From Agelaius tricolor (lineage: Eukaryota > Chordata > Aves > Passeriformes > Icteridae): 64,000 nt of DNA. The stretch is taken from positions 1,674,001 to 1,738,000 of the forward strand of contig JALJCS010000038.1 of NCBI GenBank assembly GCA_023055355.1. The letters run 5' to 3'. Shown here piece after piece: positions 22,864-34,995 of the stretch. Every line of letters begins with the position of its first letter. Positions within the stretch are counted from its first letter, which is position 1. A program made the translations under genes and the position numbers. Below the pieces are notes generated by a model, which searched no databases, was not told where the DNA came from, and was given only the letters and a program-made list of their open reading frames with translations.

Positions 22864-25566
22864 CTGCAAGGAAAAGGGAGAGAAAGTAAAGAAAACTGGA
22901 TATGGATGTTCCCCTTTGTCATTACTCTTGCCAAACAGGAGCAGCAAGGACAGAGGATGTGCTTTGGCCAGGCCCCAGTGAGGTGCAGGGTGATTTTATA
23001 AACACATGAGGATGACAAGGTCACTGGAGAGCTGAATTCCCACTTATTAATCATCTCTTTTCTAGTCAGTTAAGCAAATTCATTAATAGAAATTCCTGCC
23101 CTGTGAGCAGGAGGCATTTGCAGCTCCAGAGCTGTGAGGGGAGGCGAGTGCTGCAACGCCTCACATTTTTACTGGGATGTAATTGTTCCTCCTGGTGGTG
23201 CCTTCTCCAGCTGAGTGTTGGTTTGTCTCTTGCCATGACCATCTATCACCCCCTGCTGCACTCCCACTGCAGGCTGGGCTCTCCAGAGCTGAAGACAGAA
23301 GGACTCCCACATCCAGCTAATGAACTTCCTCTCTAATGCGATTTCAGGATCAATACTCACTGCTCATAAAAATACTGAGCCATTTTAAACCTGATTACAC
23401 TGATGACTACATAGATATAAAATAAATAAAAGGCCAGTAGTTGTGCTGTTTGTGAGGTCTCCAGGACGAGGTGAGAGATGAGAATCTGATTCCATGTTCT
23501 CAGAAGGCTGATTTATTATTTTATGGTATTATATTATATTAAAAGAATGCTATACTAAAACTATATTAAAGAAAGAGAAGGATACAAAGAATGAATAATA
23601 AAAACTAGTGACTGACTCAGAGAGCCCAACACAGCTGGCTGTAATTGGCCATTGATTAAAAACAATTCACATGTTTGGATAAACAATCTCCAGACTTCAT
23701 TCCAGAGCAGCAAAACATGGAGAAGCTGAGGCTTCTCACCTTCCCAGGAGAAGAAATCCTGGCAAAGGGATTTTTCAGAAAATATGACAGTAACAAGTAG
23801 TGCTGAACAACACAGGGTAAGTTCAGATGTTCCTTCACAAAGTTCCTGCCTCTGAAATGGGTTGTTCCCATCATCACACGCAGCAATGAGCATTGCATAA
23901 CCCAATTCCCCACTCAAGGAGATACACAACTAAAAAAACCCCAGACCAGCAGATTTATACTGTGAAGGATGCACATGAATCTTGTCATTTAAAGTCCTAT
24001 TGAATTACATCGATAAGAGAAAATTGTTCTCTAAAGAAGAGGTCAGCTGCATTTATTGAAACAAATCCTTCCATCTTCATCAGAGTCTTCTCTATAGCAA
24101 CCAAACCTTGGGCTGTCAATAACTCTCCTCCAGAAGAACTAGATCTTGTCTGGCTTGAGCAGTAAATATGGGGACAAGGGCAGCACAACTCTACAAGTAA
24201 ATTGCTGTTATTTACTTCAGCTTGGATGGGCTTTGCTTGCACTATTGAGAAATCGAATTTTCTGAGCCATAATACAAAAATAGGTAAATGAAGTTAAATT
24301 GTGCACTTTAGACATGTGTTGACAGAAAAGAAAGGAATGGGTTCTTCATTCCCATCAGAAAATTAGGGCTCCAGAAGATCCTGTCATGAGGATTGCACAA
24401 GTGACAGCTGAAAGGCCCAACATATTGACACTTGTGCTGGTTTTGCTTTTTTGGAAGCTTTGGTGTTTTCTCTGATCAATACAGCAGGGCCTTGGCTCAC
24501 ACAAACCACTTGTTCTACTCAACACTCATGTTCAGGACCATGTTGAACATGGATCTGACCAGTAATGGTTGCTTTCACCTTTCAAAACTGATTATTTTAA
24601 GATGCACTTTGCAAATCTCTCATCTTAGTGGCCTTTTTATTAAACAACCAATCCAGCACAGCAGGGAGGAGAGCCTGACTGCTCTGAAATTACACACTGG
24701 AAATTAAGGATGTAAAAGAACTGGTGCTAAATACTCCTAAAGACAGTGAATGGCAAAATGAGATTTATGTTTCCCAAAGTCTCAGCTGCATTGCTCCAGG
24801 TGAAGGGGCAACATAAAGGAAGGAAGTGGAGGAAAAAGCCTGAATTGTAAAGAAAATCTCCCCAAATCCTCCTCTGACTGCCAAAATTCATCTTGGTAGA
24901 AGGAATCCTGAATCTTAATTCCTTGTATTCACCCTCTGATCAACACGGGTGCTTCTTATGCAAGTTTATTTCACAAATAGGATTCTAAATACAAAAAGAA
25001 TTAAAGGGGATAAACTTAAATCTGTACATCAAGGTAGAATTGTATTGGATTAATTTTATTCAGTGAGAGAAGATCTGAATACTCCAGTGTTTCCTTGCTT
25101 CTCCAAACACCAAAGTTTGGATACAAAATGGAACCTTCTGTAAATAATGCCCATCCCTTCCCATACTGGGCAAGCTCCTCAGCTGGATTACTAATTTGGG
25201 GAATTTCAATTTCTTCTTACCAGGGAAGCAGATTTTGTACATGCAGAACTTGCACAGCAGGAACTGTCCAAGGGCTGGCCCAAAGGACAGAGTTTGGTTG
25301 AGGGAGTTTTTTCCTCCTGTTCTGACCTTTGCAGACAGGAATCATCAGGCCAATAGTGAGACCTGGACAGAAGAGCCATTCCCAGCTCAGTTTTCCAACA
25401 CCAGTTCCCCCAGGGAAATGGGAATGGGCTCTTCACCCCTGTCCAGGTAGGAGACACAGAGAATCCCAGTCTCTGGGGGAATTCCAACTGCATCAGAACT
25501 GCCTGTGTCACTCACTGCCAACACACTCAAACTGGGCTGGAAAAAGGTGTTTTCCAACAGACTTAC
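22864..25566 (-). other. MED27: MED27 last intron (2703 bp)
   Basis: This intron lies between the penultimate and terminal coding exons. It has canonical GTAAGT and GCAG ends and carries one solo LTR (23442-23795). No other gene or clear element was recognised in the rest. Confidence 0.9.
23442..23795 (-). mobile_element. Solo LTR (short family, copy 3), 354 bp
   Basis: Reverse-oriented copy, in LTR sense starting TGTTACTGTC and ending in CA. It is flanked by a perfect 6-bp duplication, AGTAGT, at 23436-23441 and 23796-23801. It shares the AT-rich TATATTAAA core and the CCCAGGAGAAGAAATCCTGG block with the copies at 13545 and 38927. It lies in the last MED27 intron, in the same orientation as the gene, so any LTR promoter or polyadenylation signal would face the sense direction. 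No internal viral genes. Confidence 0.88.
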
Positions 25567-25644
25567 CATGAAAGACCTGACCACCACATCTGGCATCTGG
25601 GGCAGCTGGTAGTGCAGCAGGGCAGTGGTTGCATGATCTGTCAC
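25567..25644 (-). CDS. MED27: MED27 coding exon (penultimate)
   Basis: A 78-nt, 26-codon exon, VTDHATTALLHYQLPQMPDV then VVRSFM, flanked by acceptor TCTGATGCAG and donor GTAAGT, phase 0 at both ends. It corresponds to about residues 242-267 of vertebrate MED27, part of the C-terminal domain. It joins in frame to TWLRSYIKLF of the last exon. No substitutions that would disturb the fold are obvious. Confidence 0.97.
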
Positions 25645-27154
25645 CTGCATCAGACCAAAGGAGAAAGAAAATACCTTTGTTCACTCCCCATTTCACACAA
25701 AGCAGAGTCAGCCTGCAGGAAAACTATGAATTCCATGGGGAGGTAGCAAACCAGGGAGTACAAAGATTACTCAGTTTCATTTCCTCTGACATCAGGAATC
25801 AATTAATATGATTATGGTTTATAAATAACTTGCATTACTAAAAGATTTCTGATAAAAAGCTTTTTAATTTCCCAGACAGAGCCATAGCAAGATCACACAT
25901 CTGGGAATTGCACATGGGCACAATACATATAAAATGTGTATTTATAATAACAAGAATAATTACAAGAAAAATCAGGAAAACTAACCAATGCTGACAGACT
26001 TTTTTTTTTTTTTTTAATAAGCACAATTTTTCAAATTATTCTGGAAGGGGCAGTTTCTGACAGTTATGATACACTTTTCTAGCAGTATTCAGCCTGTCAA
26101 CTGTTACCAGCACACTCAACAGCTTACTGCTTCTTAGAAATTCCATGTTGAATGCAAGAAATTATTGGAAAAACTCTTTATGCTGGACAATAAAGAATTC
26201 AGAAGAACAACACAACCACAAGAACTCTTTCACAGATTTCAACTCATGAATCTCAATGGTCCTCATCAGTAATGTCAAAGCTTCCAACAAAACACATGAC
26301 TTTACAGAGAGTGATTTAATTGTATTTTCTAGTTCTGGCATGGGAGTGGAACTCTTCTCAGGGCCAGTCCACAGACTATGGCAAACTTTGAGTAAGAGGA
26401 AGTGAGAACTGAAATTCCCAGTGCTATTCCCAGCTAGCTCCAGTTGCTCCCCATTTGCAGTGAAGTCCAATCCAGCAATGGGAGTTGGAGCACTCCAAGT
26501 TTCACTGGAGACAAGAGAGGCTCGTGCTTGAAGCTATTCAGGGAGCTGGTTTTGCCCAAGATATATTCCTGAATAAATCCATGTATAGCCAGGCTCTCAT
26601 TCACACCATACAAACTTCCTCCACAGAGCTCTCCATCACATCAGGCTGTCTGAATCCAGTGCTGAGATTTCCTGCTAATTTCAGACCCAGGATCTGCTCC
26701 CCACCATTCTCACACACCCAGCTCCCTCACTCACATGTGATTCTGACATTTGGAAGGCAAAACTTTCAGGACTTTGCACATCCTGGTGAGTTTGCAAAAA
26801 ATATTCACAAAAAGGACCTCGGCCTGTTTTAGCCATTTCTGTGTTACCATGTAAAAATAAATATGAGAAATAATGTGATGAACTGTGCATTAATAGCACA
26901 GCATAACTCAAACCAGCCATTGCTTTTAAACACATCTCATGCAGTGCTCAGAAGCCCCCCCAGCTATCTGAATTTTTTTTTGAGATGGTGCTTTTATAGG
27001 ATAGTAGCAGACATGTCAAAGAATAGGAAGTTCTGAAGATATTTATGAGCAGCCGTTCTCCTTCTGCTGTATTTCTACTTCTAACAAACTGTGGTTTGTT
27101 TTTTTTCTCTCTTTTTTTCCTCCCGAACAACAAAGTTGTTTTCTCTTGGCACTG

Positions 27155-27315
27155 AAGGAAGTCGCTTAAAAAATACTGCTATTAACAAATTTAAATTGAC
27201 TGGCCACTTTGGCAAAGCTGCCCATATGCTGTTGCTATTGTAATGTAAAGATAATGAGATTCCTTGGGGAGATGAAAGCCATCCCAGCATTGCTGGAACA
27301 CTAATAATGCCTTCT
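27155..27315. promoter_or_regulatory. Candidate conserved intronic element
   Basis: Repeat-free block in a MED27 intron with AACAAATTTAAATTGACTGG, GCCCATATGCTGTTGCTATT and AGATAATGAGATTCC. Non-coding; conservation suspected from texture. Confidence 0.3.
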
Positions 27316-27555
27316 GCACGAAAAGAAGGCAATTTCTACCCTAAGCAAGAGCTGATAGCTAAAAAAGATCAAAGTGGGTGTCAAATTTGAGGAAGAAAAG
27401 TAAAGGAATGACTCCCCACCCCTTCCCAACCCAGCAAAAACCATGATGTCAAACAGAAAGGAGCTGGGCCGTGGATAAACTGCCCAGGGCATGGGAGTGA
27501 GGGAGAATTTAACCCCCCCAAGAGAACAGACAATGAGAGAAAACACAAACTGATC

Positions 27556-27610
27556 GAGATTAAAAAAGAAGAGGAAAAAGGAAAAAAAAGGGGAGGGGGA
27601 AAAGCAAAAA
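27556..27610. repeat. Purine-rich tract
   Basis: Almost uninterrupted A/G run with a GGGGAGGGGG core, in a MED27 intron; low complexity. A similar A/G tract lies at 34606-34650. Confidence 0.85.
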
Positions 27611-29180
27611 ATAATCCCAGAAGATCAATACCCAGCTCTCCTAATGGCAATACAATTTCACACCAAAGCAAAGCAAAACAAACTGTGGATGTGCCAGCTC
27701 ACTTAAGGGACATACTTTTTCTTCCAGCCAAGCTGGAATCAGAAACTAATTTATTCTGGGTGTAGGATGATATTTTGTACATCTCAGGGTTTTATTTTAT
27801 TAACTCCACTTTTATCGTTGTGCCTTACCTGCTGCTATCTAAGTTATCAGTCACTCTCTAATTTCTCTACTTTTTTTTTTTTTTATAGGGAAACATATTC
27901 AGGGGAGCACACATCGATTGGGATAGCTCTGCTCTGGACCTTGAAATGGATTTTCAAGAGATCTTACAGAAGAGCTCAATATTTCACAATTCATCTATTG
28001 AAAAGCACTTGTGTTTCTTGTCTAAAAAAAAAAGGAAAAACAAGGCAATCTCCTGCAGCAAAATTCTGCTGAATAAAATAGCCATTGTTGAACTAAGCAC
28101 TTGGAGACTGAGGAAAAGAGACTTCAGTGACATGGAAAAAACAAATTTGGCAAAAAGTCTCAATTTTTCCCAGGAAGAGTTGTAATGCATTGGATCAGTA
28201 CTGAGTTTTCCAAAGGTGACACATCCAAAAATGGCTTTATTGGGCTTTGATGACACTGGATAGTCATACAGCATTCCCAAAGCTGGAAAATCCATTAAAA
28301 ATTTTAAATTATCCAATTTACAGGTGGAGAAGGCTGAGCAAGTGCTTCCTGTAAGTGGGAAAAGCAGCACAAAAGCAAAGACCTAAGGCACAGCTTTGCT
28401 CCACCACAGACCAGGTGAATGCAGCTATACCTGGCCCAATAAAAACCATCACATGGCTGAATTATAAAAGCTCCCTCTCCCCATGTATTCCAACTCATTG
28501 CCAGGAAATATCCCTCTCAAAAGTAAGTGCAGAACTTCCTCTAAGAGCCACAACTTTCCTTGCCACTCACTGGTTTATTCCCTCAAGCATGGCACTGACA
28601 ACTCCATCTAATATAAAGGGATTCTTTAAATCCCCTGAAAGGTTTTTAATTTTTTTTTTCCAAACCCTTGTAAGTTCATGGCCTTAACAGTAGCCTGTAG
28701 CAATGAGCTGTGAAGGCTGATCACAGCACTGAGGGAAAGAAAAAAAAAAGGAAGTTATTTTATTAGTGTTTAGATCTTTTATAACGTGGAAAACTGCATG
28801 AATGCCTTTGTTCATTTCCAAGGATTCCCATTACTCAATCTTCTCTCCAGGAACAGATCTGAGGCTCTCTGGAGGGAATGTGGAGCACAGAATGTGGTGC
28901 CTGAGAGGTGCTGGGAAGGATGATGGATGGAACAGGCACTGAGAAACTCACACAAATCTCCACACACCCTTCCCCAGTTCAGGAAAGCACCACCAGACTC
29001 CTCTGAAAAACAGCATTTATCCGTTGTTTTCAGAGCTTGCAGTGTTTAGTTATTATTTTGCTTGTTCTGCTTATCAGGACTGAGTCCCAGAGGTTTTATT
29101 TCACTGCAGGAGGTCTCTGAGGAGAGGCAGGGGCTGATGCTGCCCAGGTGACCCTGGAGCAGCCCAGCTCCTCTCCTTGA

Positions 29181-29202
29181 GCAGCAGCAGCAGCAGCAGC
29201 AG
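29181..29202. repeat. (GCA)7 trinucleotide run
   Basis: Intronic CAG/CTG repeat of about seven units. It explains a poly-Cys/poly-Ser open frame and is not coding. Confidence 0.95.
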
Positions 29203-30974
29203 AGCCCACGCTCTGTCTCATGCATGCATTCATCCTGCATGTGATCTCACTCTCAGATTATTGACAAGAATACATCTTCATACATTACAATACTTATGTG
29301 CCCTTGTGCTGCTGAAAATGCCAGCACTTTGGGATCACAGGGCTCACAAACAGCTTCTCCAAGTTCTGGTGAAAATCTGCTTTGGGGAGAAGCAGATCAA
29401 GCAAAAACACAAGCAGTTTGTGGCATTGCTAGAACTGGTGAGACTGTTTAGGTGAAAATAAGGAGGGGACTCGGAGATCAGAATGAAATAAATGGGTTTA
29501 AAGCTTTTGTATATGATTTAAACAGCCAACTCCTTATAGTACCCAGCAACACCAGCTATGCTGCTCTTAACTGAGCAGCTGTTTGACACCATCTCCCAGT
29601 TTGATTCCCTCACAGCAGCTCCAAAATTCTATATTCTTCCTTCTTTTTTTGAATGCAAAGTTATGAACATGGCACCATTCTTTACAATTAGAATTTTGAA
29701 CTATCTGCACAATAACTAGAATTATTCAGCCTTCATGTATACCAGGATTTAAGCCTCAAAATCTTTCCTTATTTCCTGCTTTATTCCTCCTCTTGCTTTA
29801 GTGGATCAAGAGGCACAAGGTGTTAAAATTAGGAGGTTTAAGATGAAAACATTTGCTCTTCCTGTGGAGTTTAAATGTCACACCAACATGGAAGCCTGAA
29901 AAACCTTTTCTTTGCTCCTTGTGCTTCTGCCCTTTCAGCATTCCCCTCTCTTATTTCCCAGCTCCATTCTCTGGATCTAACCCTGCTGCTGCATTCAGTG
30001 CCTGTAAGGTTTGTTCACCCCAGGAGCAGATTTAGGAAGTCTCCAGGGAACTGGGAAAATGAGTGTACACTGGAACAGAAATGGCCCTCCAGGAGCTGGC
30101 CCCCATCAAATCACACACACACAGGTCCCCTGCCCACTAAGGAGGAGAGAGAAAAGCCTTGCTGACACAGCCAATGTTTGCAAACAAAAAGTCAGGACAA
30201 ATTTAGCTTGGTTTGACAGGGTTGGATTGAAGATCAGAGGTCTCTGGTCCTACAAAGTTGTGCTGCAACCCTGTGAGGATCTGACAGGACTGCAGCTCCC
30301 CCAGGCAGGGATCTGGGGAACTCCAGATGATTTATTTGTATTATCATTGAAGACAGATTTTGGGGACTTGGTTGGGGTTTTAAAGAGGAACAGCCCTGTC
30401 CTTCTGTACATTTACAGGCAGCAGAAAGGGCTGCTCAGCCTCCTCCATGGGGGCAGCAGTTACTCATCCCTATTTTTCCTTTTTCCACATTGCCATACTG
30501 GTGACTGCCATGAGAAACACATTTCAAGAACATTCAGATGTGCTCTGACACATTTACTCATGATTTTTTAGTGGCATGAAAACATTTGTTCAGAAAATCC
30601 TGCAGTACAGATCCTACCCTGGTAACAGAGTGTGATAGTTTCTGTAACACTATTTTATCTATTTCCTTCATTTTGCTACTCCTAAATCACCACTCCTGGG
30701 TATTACAAATAGACACAAGTGCAGCTTTAGAGAATAAAGAGGAAATCAAACCAAGCACTGCACCACAGAGAATTTACTATGCTGAACCACAGCACTTTCT
30801 GTCACCTGTTTGAAAACTTGACGTGGGTCTCAGCCTTAACTTCTTCAACTATCAGCTCAATCTACACCACCTATTGATTAGAAGCTGCCATCACCTTCCA
30901 TTTTTATCACATTTCTCAGGCAAGAATCTGGGAGCTCTATGCAACCAATTCAGTGAGAGCTCCTGTGAAGTCAG

Positions 30975-31062
30975 CAAATATTATCCCAGCCTGAGGGATG
31001 AGAAACTCAGCCGAAGAGAGGTGAAGCTGTCCAAGGTAACACAGTGACAGAGCCAGCAACAA
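30975..31062 (+). mobile_element. MIR-like SINE fossil
   Basis: Contains ATTATCCC, GATGAGAAACT, AGAGAGGTGAAG, CCAAGGTAACACAG and GAGCCAG in the order and spacing of the MIR consensus core and 3' part. The copy is diverged, as expected for an element amplified early in amniote history. Identification is by eye, so the exact ends are uncertain. Confidence 0.6.
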
Positions 31063-31550
31063 AATCTATAAAACTACTATAAAAACCCCCCACAGACACT
31101 TGTTCAGCTGGTTACAAAACACCCTTCCCCTGAAGTCTTTCTGGGTTGGTTTTTATTTTTTTGGTAAATATGAATAATTTGGTATTTATCAAGAGAAAAA
31201 TGGACAACAGGAACTTAGGAAGAGAACAAAGATTCTCATTTATCCATACTGCAGCCAGGGAGGCAGCAGGAAGAGGGGTATTTTATGTTTTCTCACTGAT
31301 CTCTTCTAGTTTCTGCTCTAAAGCATCACCTGGACATGAAGGGAAATTTATTCCACTTATTTATGCACCCTGAGTCCCTAACATGGACATCTAAGCAAAC
31401 TGGACATTACTGAACTCTGTTATCTTGCTATAGACAATTATATCATCAAAACCTGATTATTTATTATCATTTAACACAAATTTAAGCAAGTTATTCTAAA
31501 CAAAAACATCCAGGAGGACAATTTTATGCCCAAATGAGTGTACAACCAAA

Positions 31551-31570
31551 CACACACACACACACACACA
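31551..31570. repeat. (CA)10 microsatellite
   Basis: Short perfect dinucleotide run in a MED27 intron. Confidence 0.95.
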
Positions 31571-32723
31571 GGGAAATGGAGATGATGCAGGTCATCCCAG
31601 AACCTTACATTTATTCCACTGCAAAAATCACTTTAAAGCAGGCTGATAAACAAATGCTGCTTTACTTCCTGCTCTATTACCCTACTTGATGCAAAAATAG
31701 AAAGAATATTTCAACCACTAAATCTCCGGGGTGAAGAATCAACTGCAGCAAAAATTCGCTTTAATGCCAGGCAGAGAAGGGAGAGCAAGGCAGCTCCCCA
31801 AAAGCTGTGCTTTGATCTGCAGCAGGGCAATGTCCCAGGTCAGCATCCTCCCCTCCTGCCTGCCTCTGAAACCTTGGAAGGGAGCACAGCCAAGATGCCA
31901 GAGTTTTGACCCCTGTTTTTAAGCTCTTTCGAGTCCCTGACCCCCATTTGCTTCACAAACTCCAAAGGAGGATGAAAGGAGCCAGAGCAGCAGCTGGAGG
32001 CTCCAGCTCCTTGAACTGGGGCTTGAGGGAAGGGAAACTGGAATTTAAACTTGGATCAATGTGAACTTACAGCATTCTGACAAGAGGCCTTCAAAGAGAA
32101 ATCTTCCCTTCCTTGAAAATAGCAAGATATAGATCTTTCTAAAATACACTTTAACCTTCTTAGCAGTTTTATTTTTATTGCTGCCATTCTCTCATCAGGC
32201 TTCTCTTACTTTATGGCACAACATTTATTCCAGTAAGTCCCTCCTCTGGCTTACATCACCATGGGAAGAAGGGCAGGCAAAAATAATGCCATGGAAAATA
32301 TTTACAAACTCATTTTGGAAAGGGGGTGCCACTGATTTATTAAACTCAAGTTCTCAGGAATGTGAGGGAACAAACCCCAATGAAAACAACAAAGCAAAAT
32401 CCAAATGAACCTGAAACAGTCCTTTCCCCCCCAAAAGATTTAAACTGATTTCTCATGAAATTTTAAGACTAGTGTAGTATAATCTCTGATCTCCTATTCC
32501 AAACCATGGACTGGAACTGTGATGGGAAATAAATCCAAATTAAATAACACTTGAAGTGATCTTCTTTTCTACTCACAGTTTTCCATCATTACAGATTATT
32601 GTTTGCTATTTGCAAGTTGTGATGACAAAGAATAAATTCTGAATTATTTAACATAAGGGCCCAGATATTTAAAATCAATTCCACATATGTGCCTTAGGTA
32701 GAGAGAAATGATGTGAGACTTAC

Positions 32724-32765
32724 CTTCTGAAAAACTTGATAGTTGGATTTAGACCATATGTCAAG
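32724..32765 (-). CDS. MED27: MED27 short coding exon (42 nt)
   Basis: A 14-codon exon reading LDIWSKSNYQVFQK, between acceptor TTCCTACTGTAG and donor GTAAG. Phase is 0 at both ends. The peptide follows TEDGK from the upstream exon and precedes VTDHATTALL in the next, exactly as in vertebrate MED27 (about residues 228-241). The exon is too short to be found by ORF length and depends on splice sites and homology. Because 42 is a multiple of three, skipping it would keep the frame and remove 14 residues. Confidence 0.95.
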
Positions 32766-34904
32766 CTACAGTAGGAAAAAAAGAAAAAAGTTATATATTA
32801 CTACAGATAAAGAAGCAGCTTTGGAGAGAAAATAGATCAACAAAGATGCATCTCTGAGTTCATTCTTTTGACCCCTTGCCCTCACCTGTTGCAATCCAAG
32901 AAAGGGAATTAATAACACAAGATTTCCTTTGTATTGCAATGGAGAGTGAACACAGTTCAGCAGAGTTTCAATAAAAAATTATACATACAAGACCTGTTGA
33001 ATTAATGAGTTCTCTTTAAAAAAGCAAAATCTTCATTTGTATGGGGTTGTGGCTGATCTATGCAAATATTCATCAGCTTGAGTGTGTTTCTAAAATGAGG
33101 GCATTTTTATCAAGTTTATGCTTGTCTTGTGTTGAATAAGTGATTCAGTTACAAACGACACAAAGAGCATTTAGCTGAATTAAGCCAAAGCTTTGGGTCT
33201 ACTGGGGCTAAATAAAACATCCCTCAGGAAACTGCATTTACATTTGCAGACAAAAATCACACTAAGAGAGATTTAAGGTTGTAGATAACTGCACGCATCC
33301 ATGACTTAAACGTATGCTCAGCTACACACAAACTAAAAGAACAAAATTGAAATTTAAGATTTCTTAGCCCAGTGGCTCTGGTGTTTAACAATTCCTACTG
33401 ACACATCAATGCTCTCTTAGCTAGTCCTGTGGAACATCTCAGACTCTGCCAAGGAAAAGCAGCAGGGAAAAACAAGAGGAGCTTCCATCAATCCCAGACT
33501 TGCAAATCACTTTTTTCCAACAGATCCCAGTGTACTCAACAATTCTGTATGCACAGAACTTGTCACAGGAAAGGTGTTTGATAAAGCATTAATCTCAGGA
33601 ATCTCAGTCTAGACAGAAGAACTTCTGAGTGAATTTATGAAGCAGGGGTAGCTCCTCTAGTGCCTGATACCAGGGTTGGACACACGTGTTCTCACAAGGG
33701 GGGTTCTCTCTTTTTCTGGTACAACTGATTATTTCAGCTCTGCCTTAGGTGCCCATACATTCCAACTGACAGTACAAGACTCTCAAGGCACAAAAAGAGT
33801 CTGAAATGAAGGAAGTCATGTGAAGTGAGTAAAACACATTAGAGGGAGGTGAGTGAAGCGAGGGGGAAGGATGCTGAGTCCAAGTGATTAATTCACCATG
33901 CTAAAAATGGTCAGAATGCTAAAAGCTCTCACTCTTGTAGGAGCAGCAGTGTGAAGTGGCCCATGTCCAAATCCTGCCCAGCAGTGACTCCTGAGTCCCC
34001 AGAGCTCAGAGGGGACAGGATGATGCTAAAACTTCAGAAGCTGCTCCAGGATCGATGTTTCACGGCTCAGCACTGCTGACCTTGCCCTGAGACAAAAGCC
34101 AGCTGATGTCTCAATGTCCCAATGCCTTCTCCAGGCTGGATGGGGACAGGAGTACCCCGAGGCACCTCCCTTCAAACCTGGTAACATTTCCTGGCTCTTG
34201 GGGTGAGATCAAGAACCCCTCTGAACATCAGCATTCAGACCTTGACCCAAGCTTGATTTATTATCCCACCTGGGAAGGCAGCACTGCACTTCCAGATTAG
34301 AAAGGCCTACATTTGAAAATAAAAATTTAATGTATATTTTTTTAAAAAACCATCCTGTTTTAATGTAATTTACAGCTTTTCTTTGACTGCAGAGTTGCTG
34401 TAATTGGAATGTATAGATGGTTTGCTAATCTCCACTGATCAAACCAAGTATGTGATCCTCTCTAGTTAGGCTCAAAAAAAAAAGTCCACTTCAGATGCTG
34501 CTTTAAGATGAGTCCAACAGGTTCTGAATGTTCATTAGTTGGCATGGAGATGGGAAAGCTGAAAAAGTAATGAATGCCTGTCTTACAGATGTGATGTTAT
34601 CCATGTTAAAAAAGGAAGAAAGAAAAAAGAAAGAAAGAAAAAGCCACTAGCCCCTGCTCCTTGCATACATCTTAAATGAGTGCCCACCTTTCCCTCCTGA
34701 AACTGAGGATTAAGGCAGAGGCAGATTAAAGAATGCATCGTTATAGGTCTATTATTCTTCAACTTTTCACTTTCAATCAAGACACACATTTGTAACTAAA
34801 AAACTGCTGAAAGCACAATTTCAGGGCATCCTCTGCATGTGAATTAAACAGGGGCTTTCTCTCCCCAGTGCCCCTCTCCCCAGCCAGCCCCAGCAGCTGG
34901 AACA

Positions 34905-34995
34905 AGAGGCCGTTTGCTGAAGGTCGCGGAGCGATTTCAAAGGCGATAACAAACCAGAATGTTCCCTGCATCCCATATCAAACAGGTCCGGTGCC
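34905..34995. promoter_or_regulatory. Candidate conserved intronic element
   Basis: A short CpG-retaining patch (AAGGTCGCGGAGCGATTTC, AAAGGCGATAACAAACC, GGTCCGGTGCC) inside AT-rich intron. CpG retention suggests constraint or recent hypomethylation. Not coding. Confidence 0.3.

Larger units (their letters stand above)
25645..32723 (-). other. MED27: MED27 intron (7079 bp)
   Basis: Intron between the 42-nt exon and the penultimate exon. It contains a conserved-looking AT-rich block (27155-27315), a purine tract (27556-27610), a (GCA)7 run (29181-29202), a MIR-like fragment (30975-31062) and a (CA)10 run (31551-31570). Nothing protein-coding was recognised. Confidence 0.88.
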
